54,104 nt of DNA, taken from positions 1 to 54,104 of the forward strand of contig JAPLDA010000102.1 of the NCBI GenBank assembly GCA_026391945.1. Direction: 5' to 3'. Shown here in pieces: positions 35,301 through 43,161 of this stretch. How positions within the stretch are numbered: the first letter of the stretch is position 1; every line of letters starts with the position of its first letter. Under the pieces are notes generated by a model. That model did no database searches. It saw nothing but the letters and a program-made list of their open reading frames with translations, and was not told where the DNA came from. The translations under genes were made by a program, and so were the position numbers. This stretch comes from Bacteroidota bacterium (lineage in GTDB: Bacteria; Bacteroidota; Bacteroidia; AKYH767-A; 2013-40CM-41-45).

Positions 35301-37663
35301 TTGATACAGGATTAACATGGCAACGTTTGGGTATTGTAGGAGATCCGGATGCACTCAATAATTACTGGTATAACAATGCCAGTATCAATTTTACCGGATT
35401 GCCAGGATGGGACGGAAATTCTAACGGATGGGTAAAATATACTTATATTCTTGGTGTTCCGTTTAATAATGCCGGAACAGGAGTTCAATTCAGATTTATC
35501 TTCTATTCAAATGGCTTTACAACGTCTGACGGAATTTCAATTGATGATATTGCGATCACTCCAGCATCACCAATAGATCTGGGAGTCGTTTCAATTAACC
35601 AGCCTTTCGGAACCAATGCTTCAGGAGCTTCTGCAAGTGTAGATGTAACCATAAAAAATTTCGGTACTTCAACGGTTACCAATTCCGACATCGCCTACAA
35701 GATCAATGGAACACTCGTGGCAACAGAACCATGGACTGGTTCGCTTACACCTTCTTCAACTACAACATTTACTTTTTCAACCCAGTTTACAGTTCCAAGC
35801 GGTCAATATGATCTTTGCGCATTTACTTCCCTGAATGCGGATGGCGATCACATCAATGATACAACCTGCGCGACGAGAAACGGTATTCCATCACTTGGAG
35901 CACCCTACTTTGATGATTTCGAAGGTCCGATTTATTTCTACAGCCTTTCTCCAACAGAATGGCAGTACGGTGTTCCGTCTTCTTCTGTTATCGATTCAGC
36001 ATACAGTCCTGTAAATGCATGGAAGACCAACCTTTCAGGAGATTATTCTGCCAACGATGATATCTATCTATACTCTCCATACTTCGATTTTACCGGTGCT
36101 TACCAGCCAGAGTTAAGATTCTGGCATTGGTATGATTTCGAACAGACTTTTGATGGTGGCCGCGTGGATATATCAACGGACGGCGGATTTACCTGGAATC
36201 AGCTTGGTAGTGTTGGTGATACAGCCGCCACCAACTGGTACACATTGCAAAGTCTGACTTCCTCTGGAAAGCCAGGTTGGACAGGTGTTTCCGGAGGTTA
36301 CATCCAATCCGTTTACAGGCTTCATTCTTTGCAGAACTGGCATGGTGGATTGATTCAGTTCCGGTTCAATTTCAGTTCCGATGGATCAGTAAACCATAAT
36401 GGATGGGCGATTGATAACTTCGAAATTTACAGTCCATTTCCAAATGCTGCTCCTATAGCTATTTCTCCGGTTTTCAATCCTTTTTACCCAACTGGAGCAG
36501 CCACGGAAGCAGATTCGGTTCTTATCAAGAATCAAGGCTCGCTTGAGATCAGTTCATTAGATGTAAGCTTATCGATTGATGGAACCATCATGACGACCGA
36601 TAACCTTGTTTACTCACCTCCACTGGCGCCAGGAGCATCAAACTGGCATACATTCTCGTCATTGTGGCATCCTTCTCTCGGCGGCCACCAGATCTGTGCG
36701 ATTACTTCCAATCCGAATGCTACGCCTGACATCAATCCTTACGACGATACATTGTGTGTATACGGAGGTATTTTTGATTCCGTCACGGTGACACAGTCTG
36801 CTCCGTATTGCAACGATTTTGAAAACGGCAACGGCTATCCAGGATGGATTCCATTGAATGCTTTCAGTTATGTCTTGTATGATTCTGACTGGCAGTTGGG
36901 TACTCCTGCTAAAACAGTTCTCAATTCTGCACACAGCGGTTCGAAATCATGGGTGACCAAACTCACCGGTGATTATACCGCCCGCGATTCTTCCGGCGTG
37001 TTCAGCCCTGTGTTTGCTGTGGATACCACTACCTGTTATGAATTGAGTTTCTGGCACAAGTTCGATACAGAAAATTTCCAGGATGGAGGTACAGTTGAAT
37101 TCTCTATTGACAACGGAGTATCATGGCACATTGTAGGTTTCGCATACGAGTCAAACTGGTTCAATTCATTATACATCACCGGCCTTGTAGGAGGTCCTCC
37201 TACACCAGGCTGGAGCGGCAATACAGGCGGGATATGGTGGAATGCAAAACACAACATCAGGTTTACTCACCCGGGACATGTGATCTTCCGTTTCCGTTTT
37301 GGTTCTGATATGACGACGCAAAGCGAAGGCTGGACGTTCGATGATGTCTGCTTCCAGAAAATCGGGGCATGCACCATTGGCATCAATGAAATCGTCGGAC
37401 ATTCGGTTTCTCTTGATCAGAACTTCCCGAATCCTGCATCCGACATCACGTATTTCACCTATTCAATTCCGGAACATGGAAAAGTGAAATTGTATGTGAC
37501 CGATGTGCTTGGAAGAACCATCAACATACTCGTCAATGAATCACAGGGCGAAGGCTTACATGCTGCCCAGATGAATGTGAAAGACCTGGCGAACGGCATG
37601 TATTACTACACACTTGAATTCAACGATCAGAAAATGGTCAGGAAATTTGTAGTGGCTAAATAA
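32330..37663 (+). CDS. Giant modular T9SS-sorted surface protein with MAM-like and CARDB-like repeats
   Basis: A 1777-residue protein with a signal peptide (residues 1-19, ending FSYAQ). Six MAM/jelly-roll-like modules start at about residues 20, 312, 605, 897, 1191 and 1491. Each opens with an aromatic-acidic motif (YIENF, YNDDFE, YTDNFE, YFDDFE, YCNDFE) and has a W-QLGTP or similar segment, LSFW, and WDG-type turns. From the second module on, each is followed by a CARDB-like domain of about 90 residues (DIGVTAILQPGGSAPAG, VIIRNFGSQPATGF). The end is a T9SS type A sorting domain (LDQNFPNPASDITYF, GMYYYTLEF). Such modules usually mediate protein or carbohydrate binding, so adhesion is a reasonable inference. 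Promoter and terminator flank it as a single gene. Confidence 0.85.
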   Translation: MKRILLTLISLFALSFSYAQTTVFHEDFEVVDSVTSSGNPTWFQESLVQVSGSHCMRDTILLGDTAYLTSNTFSTIGFNSVQMDFWHICKISFADKGTIEVSNDNGVTWTQLTSTQYLSTSGFSTSNNFSSYAYGLSSSGWDPFNDLSIPDNTWWKHEVFDLSLLIPNSAQAKIRFEIFDGNSSGGDGNYGWVIDDINVIAAPHELIGPTIVWSPPVLSGNIYSLGPFSIKDTVTDASGVSSANLFYSINGGAFTQVAMSILSGSVWQGIIPTVNNGDTICYYVQATDIWGNSSVLPSAGTNCMYVSSGISFPYIENFDINTTLWTSSSTSGSSWQLGTPSFGATNSAHSNPNAWDIDLASGYLDNTYTTLTSPVFNFNNINNPILSFWRNHNCEGNWDGTRLEYTTDGGLTWQLLGIYNDPQGTNWYNYTNINSNPGPAWSGNSNGWIQSTYRLGCLFSSFISVQFRFLFTSDPSVNLDGFSIDDFSITLALPQDIGVTAILQPGGSAPAGTNDSVRVIIRNFGSQPATGFPVNYSINGGAPVSQFYAGTLQPCGAGDTISFTALYSVPAGAYSICAFTSMTGDGNASNDSTCKSSQGIPLVTLSYNDDFETPPSLWYDSSAAGTSWELGTPNFGVTNSAHTPVNAWDINLNSAYGNNARAILTSPIFNFNNVINPVLSFWRNHYCEGNWDGTKLEYTTDGGLTWQLLGVYNDPQGMNWYNYANINSNPGPAWSNNSNGWIQSSYRLGCLFSSFGNVQFRFVFTSDGSVTYDGFTIDDFSITLASPQDIGVTAFLQPAATALAGASNSVQVIIANFGSQPATGFTVNYSVNGGAPVSQLYSGTLQPCDIDTVLFTAPYFVPTGTYSICAFTTLAGDGNTSNDSICKNFQGIPLITLPYTDNFETPPSLWYDSSAAGTNWELGIPNFGATNSAHSPVSAWDINLNAGYGNNARSVLTSPFFDFTSQVNAKLSFWMNRNISTGDGAWIEYSIDTGLTWQRLGIVGDPDALNNYWYNNASINFTGLPGWDGNSNGWVKYTYILGVPFNNAGTGVQFRFIFYSNGFTTSDGISIDDIAITPASPIDLGVVSINQPFGTNASGASASVDVTIKNFGTSTVTNSDIAYKINGTLVATEPWTGSLTPSSTTTFTFSTQFTVPSGQYDLCAFTSLNADGDHINDTTCATRNGIPSLGAPYFDDFEGPIYFYSLSPTEWQYGVPSSSVIDSAYSPVNAWKTNLSGDYSANDDIYLYSPYFDFTGAYQPELRFWHWYDFEQTFDGGRVDISTDGGFTWNQLGSVGDTAATNWYTLQSLTSSGKPGWTGVSGGYIQSVYRLHSLQNWHGGLIQFRFNFSSDGSVNHNGWAIDNFEIYSPFPNAAPIAISPVFNPFYPTGAATEADSVLIKNQGSLEISSLDVSLSIDGTIMTTDNLVYSPPLAPGASNWHTFSSLWHPSLGGHQICAITSNPNATPDINPYDDTLCVYGGIFDSVTVTQSAPYCNDFENGNGYPGWIPLNAFSYVLYDSDWQLGTPAKTVLNSAHSGSKSWVTKLTGDYTARDSSGVFSPVFAVDTTTCYELSFWHKFDTENFQDGGTVEFSIDNGVSWHIVGFAYESNWFNSLYITGLVGGPPTPGWSGNTGGIWWNAKHNIRFTHPGHVIFRFRFGSDMTTQSEGWTFDDVCFQKIGACTIGINEIVGHSVSLDQNFPNPASDITYFTYSIPEHGKVKLYVTDVLGRTINILVNESQGEGLHAAQMNVKDLANGMYYYTLEFNDQKMVRKFVVAK
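33263..36799 (+). repeat. Four in-frame repeats of about 880 bp inside the giant surface protein gene
   Basis: Module starts are 293, 292 and 294 residues apart, with a last interval of 300. The first two copies are strikingly alike in DNA as well: the GAATATACGACGGATGGCGG block starts at 33539 and again at 34418, exactly 879 nt apart. Later copies are more diverged, so the 33.3/34.1 kb pair is the most recent duplication or has been homogenised. Confidence 0.85.
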
Positions 37664-37682
37664 ATCAACTGAATAAAATTAG

Positions 37683-37711
37683 AAAGGCTGCTCTTTTGGG
37701 CGGCCTTTTTT
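37683..37711 (+). terminator. Rho-independent terminator
   Basis: AAGGCTGC (37684-37691) pairs with GCGGCCTT (37700-37707) through a G-T pair, followed by TTTTT. It lies 20 nt after the stop of the giant surface protein. Confidence 0.8.
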
Positions 37712-37842
37712 GTTTCATGCAAGAAGGGAGTGGGAGAAATGGGAAAGGGTGAAACGCAGAATCGGGAAAATGAAAATGGGAGAATCGGAGAAAGGGAGAA
37801 AAGAAATATCGGTTGAAATTTCTCAGAGTTCGCTGCGGAAAA

Positions 37843-37928
37843 AAGTTTCACGCAAGGCTCGTAGGGAAGAAATTGATTTCACGTGATTACTCTTCGGCCT
37901 CTTCTTCTCAGCGCTCCGCATGAAATTT
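37843..37928. repeat. ACGCAGAGG-family inverted repeat, copy 2 (diverged)
   Basis: The left arm AAAGTTTCACGCAAGGCTCG and the right arm CTCTTCGGCCTC...CAGCGCTCCGCATGAAAT keep the layout of copy 1 at 2617, with AGTTTCACGC at one end and GCATGAAAT at the other. It lies between the giant surface protein and glyA. Confidence 0.5.
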
Positions 37929-37957
37929 TTTCTTTTGAAATAAATGGAACTTAAATG

Positions 37958-39232
37958 CTATTTGTACAACGGGAATTTTTTTGCCATCGTATTCACTTTT
38001 TTCTTCACGGCTTCGATGACTTTCTCATTCTCATTGTTCATCAGCACTTCGTCGATGAGGTCAACGATTTTTACCATGTCTTTATCCTTTAATCCGCGCG
38101 TGGTCATCGCCGGCGTTCCGATCCGCATACCGGAAGTAACGAACGGCGACTTATCATCAAAAGGAACCATGTTCTTGTTGACAGTGATGTCTGCTTTCAC
38201 CAAGGTATTCTCCGCCAGTTTGCCGGTGAGATTTTTAGAGCGAAGATCAATCAGCATCGAATGATTGTCGGTGCCGCCTGAAATCACTTTGTATCCTTTG
38301 TCCATGAAAGCCTGCGCCATCGCTCGCGCATTCTTAATCACCTGCACGCAGTACTTCATGTAATCTTCCGACAAATCTTCGCCGAAGGCAACGGCTTTCG
38401 CGGCGATCACATGCTCGAGCGGGCCGCCCTGCGTTCCCGGGAATACGCCGCTGTCGAACAGGCTGCTCATCATTCTGATTTCGCCCTTCGGTGTTTTCAG
38501 ACCAAACGGATTTTCAAAATCTTTTCCCATCAGGATCATTCCGCCACGCGGACCGCGTAAGGTTTTGTGAGTGGTTGTCGTTACAACATGGCAATGGGGA
38601 AGAGGATCGCTCAGCAACCCGCGTGCAATCAGTCCGGCAGGATGTGCAATGTCGGCCATCAGCAAAGCGCCGCAGGCATCGGCAATTTTTCTTAGCCGCG
38701 GAAAATCCCAGTCGCGCGAATAAGAAGATGCTCCTGCAATGATCAGTTTTGGTTTTTCCTGCATGGCCGTTTTTTCCAGTGCAGCGTAATCCACGCGGCC
38801 GGTGTCAGGATGCACGCCGTAAAAAGATGTCTGGTATAACTTCCCCGAAAAATTTACCGGTGAACCGTGCGTGAGGTGTCCGCCATGAGAAAGATCGAAG
38901 CCAAGAATTTTATCTCCGGGTTTCAGGAGAGCAAGCATCACTGCCGCATTCGCCTGTGCACCGGAGTGTGGTTGTACGTTTGCCCATTCAGCATTGAACA
39001 ATGCTTTCGCCCGGTCGATGGCCAGTTGTTCCACTTCATCAACCACCTGGCAGCCGCCATAGTAGCGCTTTCCGGGGTAACCTTCAGCATATTTGTTCGT
39101 GAGACAGGAACCCATGGCCTGCATCACCTGTTTGCTGACGAAATTTTCTGAAGCGATCAGTTCGATGCCATGTTCCTGCCTCGCCTGTTCTTTTTTGATG
39201 AGATCAAAAATCTGTGTGTCTTTATTCAACAT
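37958..39232 (-). CDS. glyA: Serine hydroxymethyltransferase
   Basis: A PLP enzyme converting serine and tetrahydrofolate to glycine and 5,10-methylene-tetrahydrofolate, the main source of one-carbon units. The PLP lysine is K223 in [13 protein letters not shown]; other family blocks are [10 protein letters not shown] (24-33), [13 protein letters not shown] (48-60), [11 protein letters not shown] and [10 protein letters not shown]. Length (424) is normal. It is convergent with the giant surface protein gene and 53 nt downstream of the nucleotidyltransferase gene on the same strand. Confidence 0.97.
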   Translation of the reverse strand: MLNKDTQIFDLIKKEQARQEHGIELIASENFVSKQVMQAMGSCLTNKYAEGYPGKRYYGGCQVVDEVEQLAIDRAKALFNAEWANVQPHSGAQANAAVMLALLKPGDKILGFDLSHGGHLTHGSPVNFSGKLYQTSFYGVHPDTGRVDYAALEKTAMQEKPKLIIAGASSYSRDWDFPRLRKIADACGALLMADIAHPAGLIARGLLSDPLPHCHVVTTTTHKTLRGPRGGMILMGKDFENPFGLKTPKGEIRMMSSLFDSGVFPGTQGGPLEHVIAAKAVAFGEDLSEDYMKYCVQVIKNARAMAQAFMDKGYKVISGGTDNHSMLIDLRSKNLTGKLAENTLVKADITVNKNMVPFDDKSPFVTSGMRIGTPAMTTRGLKDKDMVKIVDLIDEVLMNNENEKVIEAVKKKVNTMAKKFPLYK

Positions 39233-39285
39233 AAAATAAATGGTTTATTTTTTTGTTTCGATTGAGAAATTCATTTCAAAAAAAA

Positions 39286-40281
39286 TCATCCGAAATCTAT
39301 TTCCGTGTTGTCGCCGAGGTTCAGCGACTGGCTCAGTCCGTGCAGCGAAGCATCGCTGCCGATGATCGACTGGTGCAGCACGGCATTCTGCAGTTCGGAA
39401 AACGAACCGATGATGGAATCTTTCAGGATGGAATAGTTGATGATGGAATTGTCGCCGATGGATACATTCGGACCAATGATGGAATTGCTGATCCGGCAGT
39501 TTTCGGCAATGCTTACCGGCGGAATGATGATCGTGTTTTCAAAACTATTTTTCGGGTGAAACTCACCAAGTGTTTTCTTCAGCAGCACGGCATTCGTTTC
39601 GAGCAGGCTTTCTTTTGTGCCGCAGTCGTACCAGTTCTCCACGGGAAATGTTTTGAGCAGCACACCTTTTTGTATCAGTTTCATGATGCCGTCGGTGAGC
39701 TGGAACTCTTCGTATGTGCGGACGTTCTGGTTGATGTTTTCCTCCAGCGCTTCCATGAGCAAAGCCGATTCTTTTATTTTATAAAGTCCGACCAAAGCCA
39801 GATTCGATTTCGGGATCGGAGGCTTCTCCACCAGGTTCCTGATGAACCCGTCGCTGTCGAGTTCCGCCACGCCGAAACTCCGCGGGTCATCCACTTTCTT
39901 TACGCCGAGCGCTGATTCATTTTGCTGAAGAATTTCTTTCAGGTCGATGTCGAAAACGGTGTCGCCGAGAGCGATCACGATTTCATCGCCTTCAGCCAGA
40001 TGATCTTTCGCCAGCCACACGGCATGGCCGATTCCTTCGCGCGGTTCCTGCAGGACGAATTTTTTTTCGATACCGGGATAATTGGATTTCACATAGTCTT
40101 CGATTTTATCACCGAGGTAGCCGACGATAAAAATGAATTCCCGGATACCGGCTTTGATGAGGTTATCAACGATGTGAGCCAGTATCGGCTTGCCTGCAAC
40201 GGGCACGAGTGCCTTCGGCTGCGTGTGCGTATGTGGCCGTAAGCGGCTTCCGATGCCTGCAACAGGTATGATTGCTTTCAT
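39286..40281 (-). CDS. Sugar-phosphate nucleotidyltransferase with left-handed beta-helix tail
   Basis: The N-terminal catalytic domain begins MKAIIPVAGIGSRLRPHTHT followed by PKALVPVAGKPIL, the nucleotide-binding signature of glucose-1-phosphate thymidylyltransferase/uridylyltransferase-like enzymes. ALGDTVFDID carries the metal-binding Asp. The C-terminal segment (about residues 255-331) shows hexapeptide-like repeats (ISNSIIGPNVSIGDNSII), giving a left-handed beta-helix. It should join a nucleoside triphosphate and a sugar-1-phosphate to an NDP-sugar for envelope polysaccharide synthesis; which nucleotide and sugar cannot be decided. No dTDP-rhamnose genes lie nearby. Confidence 0.87.
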   Translation of the reverse strand: MKAIIPVAGIGSRLRPHTHTQPKALVPVAGKPILAHIVDNLIKAGIREFIFIVGYLGDKIEDYVKSNYPGIEKKFVLQEPREGIGHAVWLAKDHLAEGDEIVIALGDTVFDIDLKEILQQNESALGVKKVDDPRSFGVAELDSDGFIRNLVEKPPIPKSNLALVGLYKIKESALLMEALEENINQNVRTYEEFQLTDGIMKLIQKGVLLKTFPVENWYDCGTKESLLETNAVLLKKTLGEFHPKNSFENTIIIPPVSIAENCRISNSIIGPNVSIGDNSIINYSILKDSIIGSFSELQNAVLHQSIIGSDASLHGLSQSLNLGDNTEIDFG

Positions 40282-40671
40282 GGATAAATCAGGTGCGCGT
40301 TTTAAAGTGATAAACGAAAAGGCGAAAGTAACTCTTTTTTATAAAAACGGATTTTGTTTGGTAATTTTGGGTGGATTTGGTTGATTGAGTTGAGTAAGTT
40401 GATTGGGTTGATTGAGTTGATCGAGTTGAGCGAGTGGATTGAGTGGATTGGGTTGATGGAGGAATTGAGTTCAGAGCCGCCTGGTCTGATGGTCAGTCGT
40501 CTTAATACTGGGTTTGGGATTTAGATTGAATATTAAACCGGCGCGAATCCCAAAAGGGTTTCATGTTACTCAACAGACTGATCGAATTATTCTTTCATGG
40601 TTTCATTCATTATATTGTGAACTCTTTAGGGGTTTCTCCGAAAACCAAATCCCAAAATCCTAAATAAAAAA
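40282..40671. other. Intergenic region with pentamer array and a hairpin
   Basis: No gene is seen in 390 nt. It holds the TTGAT/TGAGT array (listed separately) and a 9-bp inverted repeat TTTGGGATT (40513-40521) / AATCCCAAA (40556-40564). The words CCAAATCC and CCTAAAT near 40645-40665 recur at 43040 and 43135. Confidence 0.5.
40379..40460. repeat. TTGAT/TGAGT pentamer array, phased at about 10 nt
   Basis: About 80 nt made almost only of the pentamers TTGAT, TGAGT, GATTG and GGTTG in shifting order, e.g. TTGATTGAGTTGAGTAAGTT. It is a degenerate tandem array. The reverse-complement form occurs at 43040-43161, and both orientations occur at 45979-46170. Confidence 0.75.
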
Positions 40672-41628
40672 ATGACCAATCGCATCACCGATCTTTTTCA
40701 AATCAAATACCCGATCATACAGGCCGGCATGATCTGGTGCAGTGGATGGGAACTTGCTTCAGCAGTGAGCAACGCCGGTGCATTGGGACTCATCGGCTCC
40801 GGTTCGATGTATCCCGATATTCTTCGTTCGCATATTCAAAAATGCAAAGCAGCTACCGACAAACCTTTTGGTGTGAACGTCCCGATGCTGTACCCGAATA
40901 CCGAAGAACACATGAAGATCATCATCGAAGAAGGCGTGAAGATCGTTTTTACTTCCGCCGGAAATCCCGCCACGTGGACGAAGATGCTGCAGTCGAACGG
41001 AATCAAAGTCGTGCACGTGATCGCCAATACAAAGTTTGCAAAGAAAGCGGAAGATGCCGGCGTGGATGGCCTCGTGGCCGAAGGTTTCGAAGCCGGCGGC
41101 CACAACGGTCGAGAAGAAACCACGACGATGGTTTTGATTCCCATGATCAGGGAAGCCACCGAACTTCCGTTGATTGCAGCAGGAGGAATCGGGAACGGAA
41201 CATCCATGCTCGCCGCCATGGCTCTCGGCGCGGAAGGAGTTCAGATGGGAACACGGTTCGTCGCTTCTCCCGAATCCAGCGGGCATGAGAATTTTAAAAA
41301 GCGTTTGCTCGAAACGAAAGAAGGCGATACGATCCTCACGATGAAACAACTCACGCCCGTTCGGTTGATTAAAAATAAATTTTATTCATTGGTGCAGGAA
41401 GCCGAACAGCGCGGAGCAAGTGCGGAAGAAATGAAAACTATTTTAGGAAGAGCGCGTGCAAAGGCCGGCATGTTTGAAGGCAACCTCGATGATGGTGAAC
41501 TGGAAGTGGGGCAGGTGTCGGCGGCCATTCACAACATCAAACCCGCCGGTGAAATTGTGGAAGAGGTGTGGAATGAATTCATTACCGCAAAAAATAACTT
41601 GTGTTCCGAATGGAACGGCTTAAAATAA
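40672..41628 (+). CDS. FMN-dependent nitronate monooxygenase / FabK-like enoyl reductase family protein
   Basis: A 318-residue TIM-barrel flavoprotein. It opens TDLFQIKYPIIQAGMIWCSG, has the FMN phosphate site AAGGIGNG followed by GAEGVQMGTRFVAS, and carries H144 in AEGFEAGGHNG. This His-containing motif is shared by nitronate monooxygenases, which oxidise nitronates to carbonyl compounds, and FabK, which reduces enoyl-ACP in fatty-acid synthesis. Length and motifs fit both, so I give the family only. It is followed 22 nt later by a small T9SS protein gene on the same strand. Confidence 0.8.
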   Translation: MTNRITDLFQIKYPIIQAGMIWCSGWELASAVSNAGALGLIGSGSMYPDILRSHIQKCKAATDKPFGVNVPMLYPNTEEHMKIIIEEGVKIVFTSAGNPATWTKMLQSNGIKVVHVIANTKFAKKAEDAGVDGLVAEGFEAGGHNGREETTTMVLIPMIREATELPLIAAGGIGNGTSMLAAMALGAEGVQMGTRFVASPESSGHENFKKRLLETKEGDTILTMKQLTPVRLIKNKFYSLVQEAEQRGASAEEMKTILGRARAKAGMFEGNLDDGELEVGQVSAAIHNIKPAGEIVEEVWNEFITAKNNLCSEWNGLK

Positions 41629-41650
41629 TATTTACTCAAATCTTAAAGTC

Positions 41651-42568
41651 ATGAAAACGAAAAAAAAATTATGCAACGGAAAAATATTCCTGTTTGTTTT
41701 TTTGATATTTTTATTTGCTGCATCATCTATAAGCCACGGCCAGGTGATCATCCAGGGGCCTCATAATTCTGCCAATGTAACGGAAGAATTTCCCGGATGC
41801 CTGTCGTGTCCTGGATCCGACTGGCTCAACTTCAGCAATGCCGGTTTACCCGACGGCAACTTTACGGAAGCCGTTCTCGCCCAGTACCCGTTTTGTTTTC
41901 AGAGCAACTGCTACCATTCGCGCGGGCTGAAGGCTTCCGATTTTGCATTTGCCATTCCTTCAACGGCAACCATTACCGGCATCAAAGCGGAAGTATTGAG
42001 GAAAGCATCGAATGCTACTTCCATCCGGGATACGGTGGTGCAACTGATGTCGAACTTAAGTGCAGCCGGGAGCAATAAAGCTTCGTCAACTTTCTGGCAG
42101 ATCAATTCTGCCTATGAAAGTTATGGTGACTCATCGGATCTGTGGGGAGTTTCCTGGGCTCCGGGAGATGTGAACTCAACCGGCTTTGGCTTTTTCTATA
42201 AACCGAAGAATGTGAATTCCGGAATTTCAAACGTCACGGCTTACGTGGATCATGTGCGACTGACGGTTTATTACCTGTCAGCAACGGGAATCATGGAGCA
42301 CCAGTCGTCGGATGATTTATTTTCTGTTTATTACCAGCAGCAGGAACATGCCATCATCATCCGGATGAATCAGACAGGGATAAAAAATGTTGTGGCAAAA
42401 ATTTACGATGCAGCCGGGCAACTGGTTGATGAACGAATGATTGAAAATATTTCACCGGGAATTTCCACTTCTGAAATCAATTGTGAAAAATATTCCGCAG
42501 GAATTTATCTTGTGAAACTGGAAAATTCCGAAACGAATTTTTTGAAAAAAATAGTAATTGATAAATAG
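41651..42568 (+). CDS. Small T9SS-sorted secreted protein
   Basis: A 305-residue protein. A basic start and hydrophobic core form a signal peptide ending about SISHGQ (residue 31). The mature region has cysteine pairs (GCLSCPG; FCFQSNCYHS) and a beta-rich domain of about 150 residues (ASDFAFAIPSTATITGIKAE; VTAYVDHVRLTVYYL), a pattern found in Bacteroidota extracellular proteins without known activity. The C-terminal 75 residues are a T9SS-type sorting domain (AKIYDAAGQLVDERMI, AGIYLVKLEN, KKIVIDK). Its role is unknown. Confidence 0.78.
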   Translation: MKTKKKLCNGKIFLFVFLIFLFAASSISHGQVIIQGPHNSANVTEEFPGCLSCPGSDWLNFSNAGLPDGNFTEAVLAQYPFCFQSNCYHSRGLKASDFAFAIPSTATITGIKAEVLRKASNATSIRDTVVQLMSNLSAAGSNKASSTFWQINSAYESYGDSSDLWGVSWAPGDVNSTGFGFFYKPKNVNSGISNVTAYVDHVRLTVYYLSATGIMEHQSSDDLFSVYYQQQEHAIIIRMNQTGIKNVVAKIYDAAGQLVDERMIENISPGISTSEINCEKYSAGIYLVKLENSETNFLKKIVIDK

Positions 42569-42708
42569 GAAAAGAGAATAATGGGCTTACTTGTCATTCA
42601 ATTTGTTCGGCAAAAAAAAACTTACATGGAGGCAAGGAGAACATGGAACTTCATTGGATTGTAATTTATGAATGAAATGAAAGTTCTCATTTAATTTATG
42701 AAATAGAT

Positions 42709-42838
42709 GTTTCACGCAGAGATTTCTATGATAGGAAACAAGAACAATTTCTAAATTGATAGAAATTTTTCCCCTGCGTTCTCTGCTCCCCTGCGACCCC
42801 TGCGTGAAACAAATTCAGAAAAATAAATTTCACGCGGG
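42709..42838. repeat. ACGCAGAGG-family inverted repeat, copy 3
   Basis: The left arm TGTTTCACGCAGAGATT is matched by a right arm with CCCCTGCGTTCTCTGCTCCC and ending CCCCTGCGTGAAAC. The outer ends GTTTCACGCAG and CTGCGTGAAAC are exact reverse complements. A further half copy (TTTCACGCGGGG) follows at 42828. Confidence 0.7.
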
Positions 42839-42897
42839 GTGCGATGAGAAATTCAAATGAGTCACTTTATATAAGCAAATGCTTCACAACAGAAAAC

Positions 42898-43003
42898 CTC
42901 TGTGCATCTCCATGTCCTCCGTGCCTCCGTGGTGAATTTACCTGGGTTTATGTTAAAATATTTTTACCACGGAGGCATAGAGGGCACAGAGAAACACAGA
43001 GCT
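42898..43003. repeat. CACGGAGG-family inverted repeat, copy 3
   Basis: The left arm (42898-42933, CTCTGTGCATC ... CCTCCGTGGT) and the right arm (42966-43003, ACCACGGAGGC ... AACACAGAG) are imperfect reverse complements over about 36 nt with a 32-nt spacer. The outer and inner ends match exactly. Confidence 0.75.
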
Positions 43004-43039
43004 AAGGCGCAAAGTGACGCAGGGGAAAATTTCATCACC

Positions 43040-43161
43040 AAATCCTAAATCAACTCACTCCACTCAGTCAACTTAATCGACCCAATCAACAATGTCAATC
43101 CAATCCAACCACTCAACTCAATCCACCCATCACTCAAATCCTAAATCCCCAAATCTCCCAA
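43040..43161. repeat. Pentamer array, reverse orientation
   Basis: A run of CAATC, CAACT, ACTCA and ATCCA words (for example CAATCCAATCCAACCACTCA), the reverse complement of the array at 40379. It runs up to the stop of rarA. Confidence 0.7.

Larger units (their letters stand above)
42569..43161. other. Repeat-rich intergenic region
   Basis: No gene is supported in 593 nt. All three repeat families of the window meet here: the ACGCAGAGG type, the CACGGAGG type and the pentamer array (listed separately). A further partial CACGGAGG-like copy is at 42622-42650. Confidence 0.6.

Noticed and set aside
40470-40620. Possible tRNA or small structured RNA
   Set aside because: One 9-bp inverted repeat is present, but there is no cloverleaf, anticodon arm or T-loop motif (GTTCRA).
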